Source of the DNA: Actinorhabdospora filicis
GTDB taxonomy: Bacteria; Actinomycetota; Actinomycetes; Mycobacteriales; Micromonosporaceae
DNA length: 64,000 bases
Reading direction: 5' to 3'
Assembly (NCBI RefSeq): GCF_030269765.1
Contig: NZ_BSTX01000001.1
Coordinates: 248,001 to 312,000 of the forward strand
Both the position numbers and the translations under genes were made by a program. Within the stretch, counting starts at the first letter, position 1; the number at the start of each line of letters is the position of its first letter. Under the pieces are notes generated by a model. It was given only the letters and a program-made list of their open reading frames with translations, searched no databases and was not told the origin of the DNA. Below are positions 53,869-63,658 of the stretch, piece by piece.

Positions 53869-54228
53869 TCAGTCCTTGACGGGACGCCAGGTCCCGAAGT
53901 GCCACTCGTGGCCTTCGGGATCGAGGCAGGAGTACTCGCGCGACCCGTAGTCCATGTCGGTGAGTTCGCGCGTGATCGTCGCCCCGGCCGCCACGGCGCG
54001 TGTGTGGTGCGCGTCGGGGTCGTCGACGACGACGTAGATGCCGTAGGTCTCCTTGTGCTCCTCGCGCTCGCCGAGCATCACGATGTCGTCGCCGTAGCGC
54101 ATCTCGGCGTGGGCGATCCCGCCGTCGTGGCGCATGACGGCGTGCTCGATGAAGCCGAAGGCCTCGCCGAGCCACGCGATGGCCGTTTCGGCGTCGCGGT
54201 ACCCGAGGATCGGGCAGATGGTCGCCAT
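53869..54228 (-). CDS. VOC-family (glyoxalase/bleomycin-resistance-like) protein
   Basis: A 119-residue protein of the vicinal-oxygen-chelate fold, starting MATICPILGYRDAETAIAWLGEAFGF and ending with YGSREYSCLDPEGHEWHFGTWRP, the typical last strand including the conserved Glu. Of the usual metal ligands, His and Glu positions are present. Members bind drugs, inactivate small molecules or act as isomerases; the role is unknown. Confidence 0.88.
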   Translation of the reverse strand: MATICPILGYRDAETAIAWLGEAFGFIEHAVMRHDGGIAHAEMRYGDDIVMLGEREEHKETYGIYVVVDDPDAHHTRAVAAGATITRELTDMDYGSREYSCLDPEGHEWHFGTWRPVKD

Positions 54229-54354
54229 GGATCACTCCTTTCGGGACGTACCGGCCCCGCCGCCCATTGTGGTGGGCGGCTACGGCGCATCTCTTCATTA
54301 CTTGTCGGTAACGAAGTCTTCCCCCTGCGACCGCGCGGGTACTAGCCTGCCGTC

Positions 54355-55190
<836 letters not shown>

Positions 55191-55194
<4 letters not shown>

Positions 55195-55850
55195 AGCGGG
55201 CCCTCCCCCTCGCGCTGCTCGCCGCCCTCGCCCTCGTCCACCTCGCCGCCCTGGGCGCCGGCTGGGACACGGCCGCCACGGCCACGAAACCGCTGCTCAT
55301 GCCGCTGCTGGCGTGGTTCACCGCGATCGCCGCGCGCCCGCCGCTGCGGACGCCGCTGATCGCCGCCGTCCTGTTCGGCTGGGCGGGCGACGTCCTGCTC
55401 CAGCTGCCCGCCGAGGCGGCGTTCCTGGGCGGCATGGGCGCCTTCGCCCTCGGGCACCTCCGCTACGAGGTCACCGCCATCCGGCACGGCTCGTGGCGGA
55501 CGCGGAAGGTGGCGATCGCCGCCTGCGCCTACGCCGTGGTGTGGGCGGCCGTGCTCGTCGCGCTCTGGCCGGGCCTGCCGGGTCCGCTGCGCGCGCCCGT
55601 CGCGGTGTACAGCCTGCTGCTGACCGCCACCGCCGTCCTCACCGTGGGCGTGAACGTACGCGCGGCCGCCGGGGGCGCGCTGTTCCTGATCTCCGACACC
55701 CTCATCGCCACCGGGATCGCGCACACCTGGCGTCCCCCGGCCGTCGACGTGTGGATCATGGCGACCTACGTGGCCGCGCAGTACCTGCTCGTCACCGGAT
55801 TCCTTGCGCACACGCCATCGCATAAGAAGGAGCCCCTGGCGGTCGCATGA
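55191..55850 (+). CDS. Lysoplasmalogenase-like (YhhN/TMEM86) membrane protein
   Basis: A 219-residue protein with about seven hydrophobic segments and the YhhN signature elements ATKPLLMPLL and VLFGWAGDVLLQLP, then RAAAGGALFLISDTLIA. The family hydrolyses lysoplasmalogens in animals; bacterial roles are less clear. It is translationally coupled to the desaturase-like gene, which suggests joint action on ether or hydroxylated lipids, although that is inference. Confidence 0.88.
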
Positions 55851-55919
55851 TCATCCCGTGAGCACGCGGTGACCCTAATCTGTCCTCGCCTCACCCCGAG
55901 GCGCGAAAGGGAGACAGAG

Positions 55920-56150
55920 ATGAAGCGTATTACGGGGCTCGCCGACCGGCTCGTGACGGCGCTCGCCGGCAAGAGCACCGCCGGGGCGTGCGTGGGCAAC
56001 GTCGGCCAGATCCAGACGCGGTGGGGCGCCATCTGCGGCTGCGAGGACGGGCGCGCCTACCGCTACCGCTACTCGTGCGAGATCAACTGCGACGGCAGCT
56101 GCATCCAAGTCGGCCCCGCGAGCTGCCTGCGCACCGGAAACACCTGCTGA
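55920..56150 (+). CDS. Small Cys-rich peptide (76 aa, 8 Cys), member 2
   Basis: ATG with AAAGGGAG upstream; a terminator follows the stop. The first ~22 residues (MKRITGLADRLVTALAGKST) match the head of the 44.6-kb peptide: a short basic start, Gly/Leu-rich amphipathic stretch with the ADRL element and an Ala-rich end. The tail then carries eight cysteines (ICGC, SCEINCDGSC, then single Cys near the end) and many Tyr/Arg/Gly. The two peptides share little else in sequence. No maturation enzyme is adjacent. Confidence 0.8.
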   Translation: MKRITGLADRLVTALAGKSTAGACVGNVGQIQTRWGAICGCEDGRAYRYRYSCEINCDGSCIQVGPASCLRTGNTC

Positions 56151-56160
56151 CCCATCCTCC

Positions 56161-56181
56161 GGGGCCGCGCTGCGCGGCCCC
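56161..56181 (+). terminator. Terminator after Cys-rich peptide member 2
   Basis: GGGGCCGCG and its complement pair over a CTG loop, 10 bp past the stop codon. Confidence 0.75.
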
Positions 56182-56249
56182 ACCGCCGGGCTGGGCGGGC
56201 GTTGCGGCGTCGGGTAAGAATGCAGGACCGCCGCACGAACGGATCCCGC

Positions 56250-59200
56250 ATGTCCCAGTCCCCGACACCGCCCGAGGGGCCCGTCGCCTTCGTCTACGCC
56301 GGGCCGGAGTCCTCCGTGGGCGACGCCGCAGAGCTGGCCCTCGACCCCGCGTTCGCGGCGGTCCTCGACGAATGCGCGGGGGCCTACCGCGAGGTGACCG
56401 GCGCGAACCTGCGCGGCCGCCTCGCCTACCCCGACCCCGACTGGCCGGCCGACATCGCCCAGCCCGTCCTGGTCTCCCTGCAGCTGGCCATGACCGCCGC
56501 GCTCGCCGCGCACGGCGTCACCCCCGGCCACGTCTTCGGGCACGGCACCGGCGAGCTCACCGCCCTGGTGGCCGCCGGGGCCCTGGACGCGCGCGAGGCG
56601 GTCCGGCTTGTGTCGCTGCGCGCGCGGCTGATGCAGGAGTACGGCGCGCCCGCCGGGGCCGTCGAGGTCCGCGCGACCGCCGCCGAGGCGGAGGCGCTGT
56701 GCGCACGCGTCCCCGGCATCGAGACCGCCGCGGTCGACGGGCCCGACCGGCGCGTCCTGGCCGGGCCCGAGGACGCCGTCGCCGCGCTCATCGCGCTGTG
56801 CGAGGGCACCGGTGTGCGCACCCGCCGCCAGCAGGTCACGCGCGCGTTCCACACGTCGCTGGCCGACCCGGTCCTGCGGGAGCTGGAGGAGGAGCTGGCC
56901 GGGATGCGGTTCCGGCCCACCCGCCTGCCCGTGACCAGCGGCGTCGACGGGCGCACGCGCCCGCCCGGGTGGCTGCCCGACGCCGCGCACCTGCGCGACC
57001 AGGCGCGCCTGCCCGTCCGCTTCGACCTGGCGCTGGGGGCGCTGCTCGGGTCGGGCTGCCGGACGCTCGTCCAGGTCGGCCCCGAAGGGGTGCGCGCCAA
57101 CGCGGGAGGCGAGGCGTCGTCCGGGGCCGCGCTACTGACCGGAGAGGTCGAAACCGGCCGGGTGGGGGCGAGGTGGCACGCGGCGGGCAATCTGTACTAC
57201 GCGGGCGTCTCGATCGCGCCGCCCCCCGAACCGCCGCCGACCCCGAGGACCCCCACCGTGACCACGACCGCTCCCCCGCCGACCCGCATCATCGCGCCCG
57301 ACCCGGTCGTCGGGAGGCACCGGGCGAGAGCGGCGGAGCAGGAGCGGATCCTGCGGGTCCTGGCGGCGGCCGGTGCCCTCGACGTGAGCCTGTCCCTGCC
57401 CGACGCCGGTTACCCGCGCGTCCTGGAGATCGCCCGCTTCGCCGAGGCCCACGGGCTGCGCGCGCTGTGGCTGCCCGGCCCGGTGCCGGCGGCCGCGATC
57501 GCCGGGCAGACCCGGCGGCTGCTCCTGCGCCTGGACGCCGCGACCGCCGCCGAGCGCGCGGTGGTCGACGACGCGTCCGAGGGCCGCGCCGGATACGCGC
57601 TGCACACGCCCTTCACCCACCCCGACGAGCGCTGGCGCGGCCGCGCCGACGCCATCGCGGCGAACGCGGGCGAGGCGGCCGAGGCCGCGCGGCTCGGGCT
57701 CGACGCGATCGTGGACGCCGCCGGTCCCGCCGCCGCCTACCGCGCGGTCCGCCACGACGGGCGGGTGGCCGTGCGCGTGCCGCTCGACGCGGCGGCGGAC
57801 CCGGCGCGGCTCGCGGAGGCGCGGGAGGCCGGGGCCGACGAGGTGATCGTGGTGCTGGGGGCGGAGGCGCCGGAGTGGGGTGAGTTCGGTGAGGCCCACC
57901 GGGGTGAGATCCACGGCGGGGCCCCGGGGGCGGTCGAGGGTGAGGCGGCTGGGGCGGCGATGGCTTCGGCGGCCGAGCGCGAGGTGGGACCGGAGGTGGA
58001 AGCGGATTCCGTTTCCGCTCCCGTGGGCGAGCACTCGCACTTCGACGGGGGCGAGCACGGGGCCGAGCACGCGGCCGAGCACGAGGAAGTGGCGATCGAG
58101 GGCGGTTTCTGGGCGGCGACCGGAGGCCCCCTGGAGGCCGCGGGCACCCGATACCCCCGGACGCCCGGCGGGGACGCGAGCGCGCCGGGCACGGACCCGC
58201 TGTCGCGCGCTGGCCGGGGCCCGGCCGACACGGCTCATGGACCCACCGCCACGGACATCGGCGCTCGCGCCACCGGCGGCGAATCCGAAACGGAACCGGA
58301 AGCCGATTCCGCTTCCGTCACGGCCCGAACCGGGGCAGGGGCTTCGGAGCACGGACCGACCGCGGCATCGGCTTCGGGCGTGGACACGCACGCGGATGAG
58401 CTCGCCCACGGCGAGATGGGCGCGAGCCTCGGGCAAGACGGCATCGACGGCATCGACGGCATCGACGGAAAAACGGAACCGGATTCCGATTCCGTGAGGA
58501 CACCGGCCGCACCCGTCACCCCCGCCCAGGCCTCCACCCCGGCCCCGCCTCTGAGCACGAGCGCGCAGGCTCGGGCGGATGCCGATCGGCTCGGCGACGG
58601 TGACCCCGCCGAGGGGCGTGAGGCGGAACCGGATTCCGTCTCGGGCCAGGCAACCCCGGCCCCAGGTGTGACTCCAAGCCGGGCCGCGCCGCGAGCAGAC
58701 CGGGCCACGGAACCGGATTCCGTCTCGGGCCGGGCAACCCCGACACCGGGCACGGCTCCAGGCCAGGCCGCGCCCCGAGCAAACCAGGCCACGGAACCGG
58801 ATTCCGATTCCGCTTCCGTTTCGGGCCTCGCATCGGCGTCGCCGACCTCGGACCCCACTGCCGCACCGAACGCACCGAACACACCGGCCGCACCCACGAC
58901 TTCGGCCGCGACAGCCGAACCGGCAAAGGCGGCCCGGTCGACGGCAGCGGAGCCCACTCCGGCGTCCGAAGGTGAAACGGAACCGGATTCGGAATCGGAT
59001 TCCGCTTCCGGCTCCGCCAACCTCACCTCCGCCCCCACATCCGACCCCACCCCCTCGCAGGCCCCCGACCCCGTCCACGCCCCCCTCTCCCCCGCGCAAA
59101 CGCTCCTCTGGCCGCACCGGTCCGACGGCAACCTCGTCCGGGCCGTGCAGTTCGACGGCCCGCTCACCGTCTCCGCGCTCACCGCCGCGCTGCGCGCCGT

Positions 59201-61484
59201 CGTCGCCCGCCATGAGCCGCTGCGCACCATGTACAGCGACATCACCGGGCGGCCGCTCCAGATCGTGCTCCCGCAGGTCGACCTCGACGTCCCGGTCACC
59301 GACCTGACCGGCTATCACGAGGACACCGCCGTCCGGCACGCCCTGGCGACCGCGTCCTCGGCCTCCCTCGACCAGGCGGCGGGCAAGGCCGTCTCCTTCC
59401 AGCTCCTGCGCTTCAGCTACACCCGGCACGTGCTGATCTGCGCGTTCCATCCGCTCACCGTCGATCCGTGGTCGTACCAGGTGCTGGCCGCCGAGCTCGC
59501 CGAGCTGTACCGGGCGGCGCTGGACGGGGAGGCGGCTCCTCTTCCCGCCGCGGTCCCGTACAGCTCGCTGCCCGCGCCCGAGGTCTCGGCCGGGACGGGC
59601 GCGTACTGGGCGGAGCGCTTCGCGGTGGCTCCCGAGCCGCTCGACCTGCCGTCCGACCGGGTGCGGCCGGAGGCTCCGGGACCGGGCGCGGGCTCGGTGA
59701 ACCTGGAGGTCCCCTCGGCGCTGGCCGAGCGGGTGCGCGCGCTCGCCGCCGACGCGGGGGTGACCGTGCCGACGGTGGTGCTGACGGCGTTCGCGGCGGC
59801 GCTGCACGGCCTGTCGGGACGCGAGGACGTGGTCGTCGGCGCGGAGGTGCCGGGCGCGGGGGCGCTCGTCGGGCCGCTGTCGCGGCTGCTGCCGATCCGG
59901 CTGGACATGTCCGGCGACCCGGCGTTCACGCTGCTGCTGGCCTCCGCCCGGGACGCCACCGCCGCCGCGCGGGGCCACGCCGCGGGCGTGCCGCACGTCC
60001 CGGCGCTGGCCGCGACCGTCGAGTTCGACGGCGGCATCCTCGAACCGGCGCTGACCGGTGTGCGCACCACCGTGCTGGACTTCCCGCCCGACCCGCTGCG
60101 CACCGACCTGCGGCTGCGCGTGTGGCAGCGCGACGGGCTCCGCTGGCGGCTCGACTACCGCGACGACGTCTTCGGCGAGGAGGTCGCCCAGAACGTCCTC
60201 GGCGCGGTCCTGGACGTCCTGGTCGCGGCCGTGGCCACGCCCTCGGCGCCGCTGACGGAGATCCTCGGCCTCGGCGAGCCGCTCACGCCCGCCGTGACGG
60301 GCCCGGCGATGCCGCCGTCGACCGATTCGGTGCACGAGCTGTTCGAGCTCCAGGCCGCCGCCACGCCCGACGCGGTCGCGGTGGTGTGCGGCGAGACCAC
60401 GTGGACGTACCGGGAGCTGCGGGAACGGGCGGGCACCCTCGCGCGGCTGCTGCACCGGCACGGCACGGGCGCCGGTGACCTGGTGGCGGTGCTGATCCCG
60501 CGCCGCCCGGACCTGATCGCGGCGCAGCTGGCGGTCCTGCGGCTGGGCGCGGTGTTCCTGCCGCTCGACCCGGCGCGGCCGCTGGACGAGCTCACCGGCA
60601 CGGCCCGGGGCGCGCGCATGGTGCTGGCCTCCCGCAACGCGCCGGACCTGGGCGTGGCCGTCGTCCACGTCGAGGACGACCCGGGCGAGACGGGCGAGCC
60701 GCCCGCGCCGCCCGCCGATCCCGAGCGCGCCGCCTACCACGTGCGCACGCAGGTCCCGGGACGCACGGTCGCGGTCTCGCACCGCGCGCTGGTCAACATG
60801 GTCCGCTGGGGCATGACGACGCTCGGGCTGGCCTCCGGGGACGCGGTGGCGCACATGCTCGACCTGGACCTCGACGTGAACCTCGCCGAGATCTACCCGG
60901 CGCTGCTGGCCGGGGCCGCGGTCCACATGGTCCCCGAGGAGCTGCGCGACGACGAGCTGGAGCTGACCGCGTGGTGGACGCTGAAGCGGATCACCGTCGC
61001 GTGCCTCCCGGCGCCGCTGGCCGACCGGGTCTTCGCGCGGCCGCTGCCCGACGGGAACCGGCTGCGGTTCCTGCTGGTGGGCGGGCGGAAGGTGCGGCGG
61101 CGCCCGCCGATCTCGTTCCCGACGGTGTTCTCGCTGTACGGGGTGCCGGAGAACGCGATCGTGGCGGCCCTGGCGATCCTGGCGCAGGAGGGCGAGGACG
61201 CCCCCGACATCGGCCTGCCCGTGGACAACAACCGGCTCTACATCGTCGACCGGCACGGCGGCCCGGCGCGCCCGGGCACGCCGGGCGAGCTGTGGATCGG
61301 CGGCGCGGGCGTCGCCTCGGGCTACCCGGGCGACCCGGAGGCGACGGCGGCGGCGTTCCGCCCGGGCCCGGACGGGACCACGCTGTTCCGCACCGGCGAC
61401 CAGGTGCGGCTGCGCGGCGACGGGGCCCTGGAGTACTGCGGGCCGGTTCCCGCCTGGGCGGTGGGACATCGACGTCCGTCGTAG
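56250..61484 (+). CDS. Orphan AT-LLM-linker-C-A megaprotein, degenerate NRPS/PKS-like
   Basis: A 1744-residue protein, clearly one open frame, with no biosynthetic neighbours. Segment 1 (residues ~1-310) is a malonyltransferase-type acyltransferase; the nucleophile of GHSxGE is lost (GHGTGE, Gly99) while the partner histidine (AFHTSL, His201) remains. Segment 2 (~375-545) resembles a short luciferase-like monooxygenase. Residues ~545-943 are a Ser/Thr/Ala/Pro/Glu linker with repeats of EPDSDS. Segment 3 (~944-1350) is a condensation domain in which HHxxxDG reads HPLTVDP (catalytic second His replaced by Pro1068). Segment 4 (~1360-1744) is an adenylation domain with the P-loop broken, YGPTE altered to YGVPE, RTGD intact, and everything after A8 missing; no carrier domain follows. 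ATG at 56250 is the likely start; alternatives lie 10 and 16 codons upstream. Confidence 0.75.
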   Translation: MSQSPTPPEGPVAFVYAGPESSVGDAAELALDPAFAAVLDECAGAYREVTGANLRGRLAYPDPDWPADIAQPVLVSLQLAMTAALAAHGVTPGHVFGHGTGELTALVAAGALDAREAVRLVSLRARLMQEYGAPAGAVEVRATAAEAEALCARVPGIETAAVDGPDRRVLAGPEDAVAALIALCEGTGVRTRRQQVTRAFHTSLADPVLRELEEELAGMRFRPTRLPVTSGVDGRTRPPGWLPDAAHLRDQARLPVRFDLALGALLGSGCRTLVQVGPEGVRANAGGEASSGAALLTGEVETGRVGARWHAAGNLYYAGVSIAPPPEPPPTPRTPTVTTTAPPPTRIIAPDPVVGRHRARAAEQERILRVLAAAGALDVSLSLPDAGYPRVLEIARFAEAHGLRALWLPGPVPAAAIAGQTRRLLLRLDAATAAERAVVDDASEGRAGYALHTPFTHPDERWRGRADAIAANAGEAAEAARLGLDAIVDAAGPAAAYRAVRHDGRVAVRVPLDAAADPARLAEAREAGADEVIVVLGAEAPEWGEFGEAHRGEIHGGAPGAVEGEAAGAAMASAAEREVGPEVEADSVSAPVGEHSHFDGGEHGAEHAAEHEEVAIEGGFWAATGGPLEAAGTRYPRTPGGDASAPGTDPLSRAGRGPADTAHGPTATDIGARATGGESETEPEADSASVTARTGAGASEHGPTAASASGVDTHADELAHGEMGASLGQDGIDGIDGIDGKTEPDSDSVRTPAAPVTPAQASTPAPPLSTSAQARADADRLGDGDPAEGREAEPDSVSGQATPAPGVTPSRAAPRADRATEPDSVSGRATPTPGTAPGQAAPRANQATEPDSDSASVSGLASASPTSDPTAAPNAPNTPAAPTTSAATAEPAKAARSTAAEPTPASEGETEPDSESDSASGSANLTSAPTSDPTPSQAPDPVHAPLSPAQTLLWPHRSDGNLVRAVQFDGPLTVSALTAALRAVVARHEPLRTMYSDITGRPLQIVLPQVDLDVPVTDLTGYHEDTAVRHALATASSASLDQAAGKAVSFQLLRFSYTRHVLICAFHPLTVDPWSYQVLAAELAELYRAALDGEAAPLPAAVPYSSLPAPEVSAGTGAYWAERFAVAPEPLDLPSDRVRPEAPGPGAGSVNLEVPSALAERVRALAADAGVTVPTVVLTAFAAALHGLSGREDVVVGAEVPGAGALVGPLSRLLPIRLDMSGDPAFTLLLASARDATAAARGHAAGVPHVPALAATVEFDGGILEPALTGVRTTVLDFPPDPLRTDLRLRVWQRDGLRWRLDYRDDVFGEEVAQNVLGAVLDVLVAAVATPSAPLTEILGLGEPLTPAVTGPAMPPSTDSVHELFELQAAATPDAVAVVCGETTWTYRELRERAGTLARLLHRHGTGAGDLVAVLIPRRPDLIAAQLAVLRLGAVFLPLDPARPLDELTGTARGARMVLASRNAPDLGVAVVHVEDDPGETGEPPAPPADPERAAYHVRTQVPGRTVAVSHRALVNMVRWGMTTLGLASGDAVAHMLDLDLDVNLAEIYPALLAGAAVHMVPEELRDDELELTAWWTLKRITVACLPAPLADRVFARPLPDGNRLRFLLVGGRKVRRRPPISFPTVFSLYGVPENAIVAALAILAQEGEDAPDIGLPVDNNRLYIVDRHGGPARPGTPGELWIGGAGVASGYPGDPEATAAAFRPGPDGTTLFRTGDQVRLRGDGALEYCGPVPAWAVGHRRPS
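58438..58470 (+). repeat. Nine-base DNA repeat inside the linker
   Basis: GGCATCGAC-type units in tandem encode DGIDGIDGIDGK. Short perfect repeats like this change length easily. Confidence 0.75.
58623..58820 (+). repeat. 84-bp tandem repeat inside the linker
   Basis: Units start at 58623, 58707 and 58791, each beginning with (A/G)CGGAACCGGATTCCG and encoding (A/T)EPDSVSG followed by an Ala/Pro/Thr spacer. The short GGAACCGGATTCCG element also occurs at about 58290, 58474 and 58978 outside this array, so it is dispersed within the linker. Confidence 0.8.
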
Positions 61485-61494
61485 GCTGTCGCGC

Positions 61495-62127
61495 ATGTTG
61501 CTGACCAAGTACACACACGCGGCCGTCCGCGTCGAAGAGGGCGGGCGCGCGATCTTCGTGGACCCGGGCATCTGGACCGAACCGGGCGCGCTGGACGGCG
61601 CCGAGGCGATCCTGATCAGCCACGTCCACAATGACCACATGAGCGCCGAGCTCATCGCCGAAGCCGCCGGGAAGAACCCGGACCTGCGCGTCTACGGTCC
61701 CGCCGAGGCCCTGGCGCACCTGGACCTCGGCGAGCGCGCGGTCGCGGTGGAGGCGGGCGAGTCCTTCGAGGCGGCGGGGATGACGGTCTCGGCGCACGGC
61801 GGGCGGCACGCGCACATCTGGGAGGAGCTGCCGGACGTGGCCAACCTCGGCTACCTGGTCGGCGGGCGCGTGTACGTGCCGGGCGATTCGCTGGTGCCGC
61901 CGGGGGTGGACGTGGAGGTGCTGTTCGTGCCGATCCACGGGTCGTGGATGAAGATCGGGGAGGCCATCGCGTTCGCGCGGGAGGTGAAGCCGGAGCGGGC
62001 GCATCCGATCCACGACGCGCAGATGAGCCCGGAGCGGGGCTGGCACAGCGCCGACGCGTGGCTGACGCGCGCCTCGGAGACCGCCTACTCGCGCCTGGCG
62101 TTCGGTGTGGCGGAGGACCTGGGCTGA
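61495..62127 (+). CDS. MBL-fold metal-dependent hydrolase
   Basis: A 210-residue metallo-beta-lactamase-fold protein. The metal-binding motif HVHNDHM (H-x-H-x-D-H) is near residue 43, with HGGRHAHIW and GDSLVPP later supplying further ligands. It belongs to the small UlaG-like group (COG2220). It begins 10 bp after the megaprotein stop, so it may be co-transcribed with it. Its start shares one base with the next gene's region (TGATG junction). Substrate unknown. Confidence 0.88.
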   Translation: MLLTKYTHAAVRVEEGGRAIFVDPGIWTEPGALDGAEAILISHVHNDHMSAELIAEAAGKNPDLRVYGPAEALAHLDLGERAVAVEAGESFEAAGMTVSAHGGRHAHIWEELPDVANLGYLVGGRVYVPGDSLVPPGVDVEVLFVPIHGSWMKIGEAIAFAREVKPERAHPIHDAQMSPERGWHSADAWLTRASETAYSRLAFGVAEDLG

Positions 62128-62792
62128 TGGAGCTGATCGGGAGGGGCCGCGACGCCGACGTCTTCGCCCTCGATGAGCGGCGGGTCCTGCGCCGCTACCG
62201 CGAGGGCGGGGACACCGAGCCGGAGGCGCGGCTGATGACCTACCTGCGCTCGCACGGGTATCCGGTCCCGGAGGTCTTCGAGGCGGCGGGCCCGGACATG
62301 GTGATGGAGCGCGTGGACGGGGTGACGCTGACGCGGGCGGCGCTGCGGCGGGTGTGGAATCCGGGCCGGCCGGGGAAGGTCCTCGGTGAGCTGCACAACC
62401 GGCTGCACGCGATCCCGGCGCCGGACTGGCTGCCGCGCCTGCCGGAGGGCGGGGACCGGGTGGTGCACCTGGACCTGCATCCGGAGAACGTGATGGTGAC
62501 CGCCGCCGGGCCGGTGGTGATCGACTGGCGCAACGCGATGGCGGGCGCGCCGCAGGCCGACATCGCGATGGTGGTCGTGCTGTTCAAGGCGATGACGCCG
62601 CCGCTGCCGTGGGCGGCGCGCAAGGCCGTCGACGTGCTCAAGGCGCCGTTGCTGGCGCGGTTCCTGATCACGACGCGGGAGCATGAGCTGAGCGAGGAGC
62701 ACATCGCGAGCGCGGTGGTGGCCAAGCTGCGCGACCCGAACGTCGGGCCGGGCGAGCGGGTGAAGCTGGAGCGGATCCTGGCGGCTCAGTAG
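62127..62792 (+). CDS. Aminoglycoside phosphotransferase-fold kinase
   Basis: A 221-residue kinase-like protein. The catalytic loop is HLDLHPENVMV (the family pattern is HGDLHPxN) and the metal-binding Asp is in VIDWRNA. The N-terminal nucleotide-binding lobe starts MELIGRGRDADVFAL. It is shorter than resistance-type APH enzymes, so it more likely phosphorylates a small cellular metabolite. The start codon overlaps the MBL gene stop by one base, and the stop overlaps the convergent phosphatase by 7 bases. Confidence 0.85.
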   Translation: MELIGRGRDADVFALDERRVLRRYREGGDTEPEARLMTYLRSHGYPVPEVFEAAGPDMVMERVDGVTLTRAALRRVWNPGRPGKVLGELHNRLHAIPAPDWLPRLPEGGDRVVHLDLHPENVMVTAAGPVVIDWRNAMAGAPQADIAMVVVLFKAMTPPLPWAARKAVDVLKAPLLARFLITTREHELSEEHIASAVVAKLRDPNVGPGERVKLERILAAQ

Positions 62793-63580
62793 AGGGTCTC
62801 CAGGACGGCGGCCACCCCGTCCTCGGCGCAGGCCGGGGCGTGGTGAACGGTCGCCGCGCGCACGTCGGGGTGGGCGTCGCCCATCGCGTAGCCGCGTCCG
62901 GCCCATTCGAGCATGGGGATGTCGTTGGGCATGTCGCCGAAGGCGATGACGTCGGCGGGGGTGAGTCCGTGTTCGGCGCAGAGGGCGGCGAGGGTGGTGG
63001 CCTTGGTGACGCCGGCGGCGCTGATCTCCAGGAGCCCGCGCCCGCCGGAGTGGCTGACGACCACGTCGGGCGGGGCGACGGCGAGGGCGGCGGCGAGCAT
63101 GTCGTCGGCGTGGTGGGCGGTGCTGTGCGCGAGGAGTTTGACGATGGGGTGGGCGGTGGCCCACACGTCGTCGATGGCCCTGACGTGGCGGGTGCTGTCG
63201 CCGACGCTGTCGCGGCGGGTGTAGCCGGGCCCGGCGACGACCTCGAAGCCGGTCTCGACGCCGAAGCCGACCCCGGGGACGACGGCGGCGACGGCTTCGG
63301 CGGCCTTGCGGGCGGTGGGGACGGTGAGGGCGCGGGTCGACACGACGCGGTCGGCGGCGAGGTCGTGGACGAGGGCGCCGTTGGCGCAGATCGCCAGGTC
63401 GCAGTGGGCGGCCAGGCCCATGTCGGCGAGCGCGCGGGGCGGGCGGGCGGTGACGGCGGCGACGAGGGTCCCGGCGGCGCGGGCGGCGCGGAGGGCGGCG
63501 ATGGTGCGCGGGGAGAGGGTGTGGTCGGCGCGCAGGAGGGTGCCGTCGAGGTCGGTGGCGATGAGGCGGGGGCTCGTCAT
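62786..63580 (-). CDS. Cof-type HAD-superfamily phosphatase
   Basis: A 264-residue haloacid-dehalogenase phosphatase. Motif 1 is IATDLDGTLL with the nucleophile Asp, motif 2 is AVTARPPR, and the lysine with the last acidic pair lies in VTKATTLAALCAEHGLTPADVIAFGDMPNDIPMLEWAG. A type-IIB cap between motifs 2 and 3 marks it as a Cof-type sugar or nucleotide phosphatase. The start at 63580 was selected; longer readings have no HAD features. Confidence 0.9.
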   Translation of the reverse strand: MTSPRLIATDLDGTLLRADHTLSPRTIAALRAARAAGTLVAAVTARPPRALADMGLAAHCDLAICANGALVHDLAADRVVSTRALTVPTARKAAEAVAAVVPGVGFGVETGFEVVAGPGYTRRDSVGDSTRHVRAIDDVWATAHPIVKLLAHSTAHHADDMLAAALAVAPPDVVVSHSGGRGLLEISAAGVTKATTLAALCAEHGLTPADVIAFGDMPNDIPMLEWAGRGYAMGDAHPDVRAATVHHAPACAEDGVAAVLETLY

Positions 63581-63658
63581 CGGCCGATTCTGCCCGAGGC
63601 GCGGGGCGCGGCGGCGGGTGGCTTCCGGTGCGGTGATCGAGGCCCTAGGGTGTTGCGG

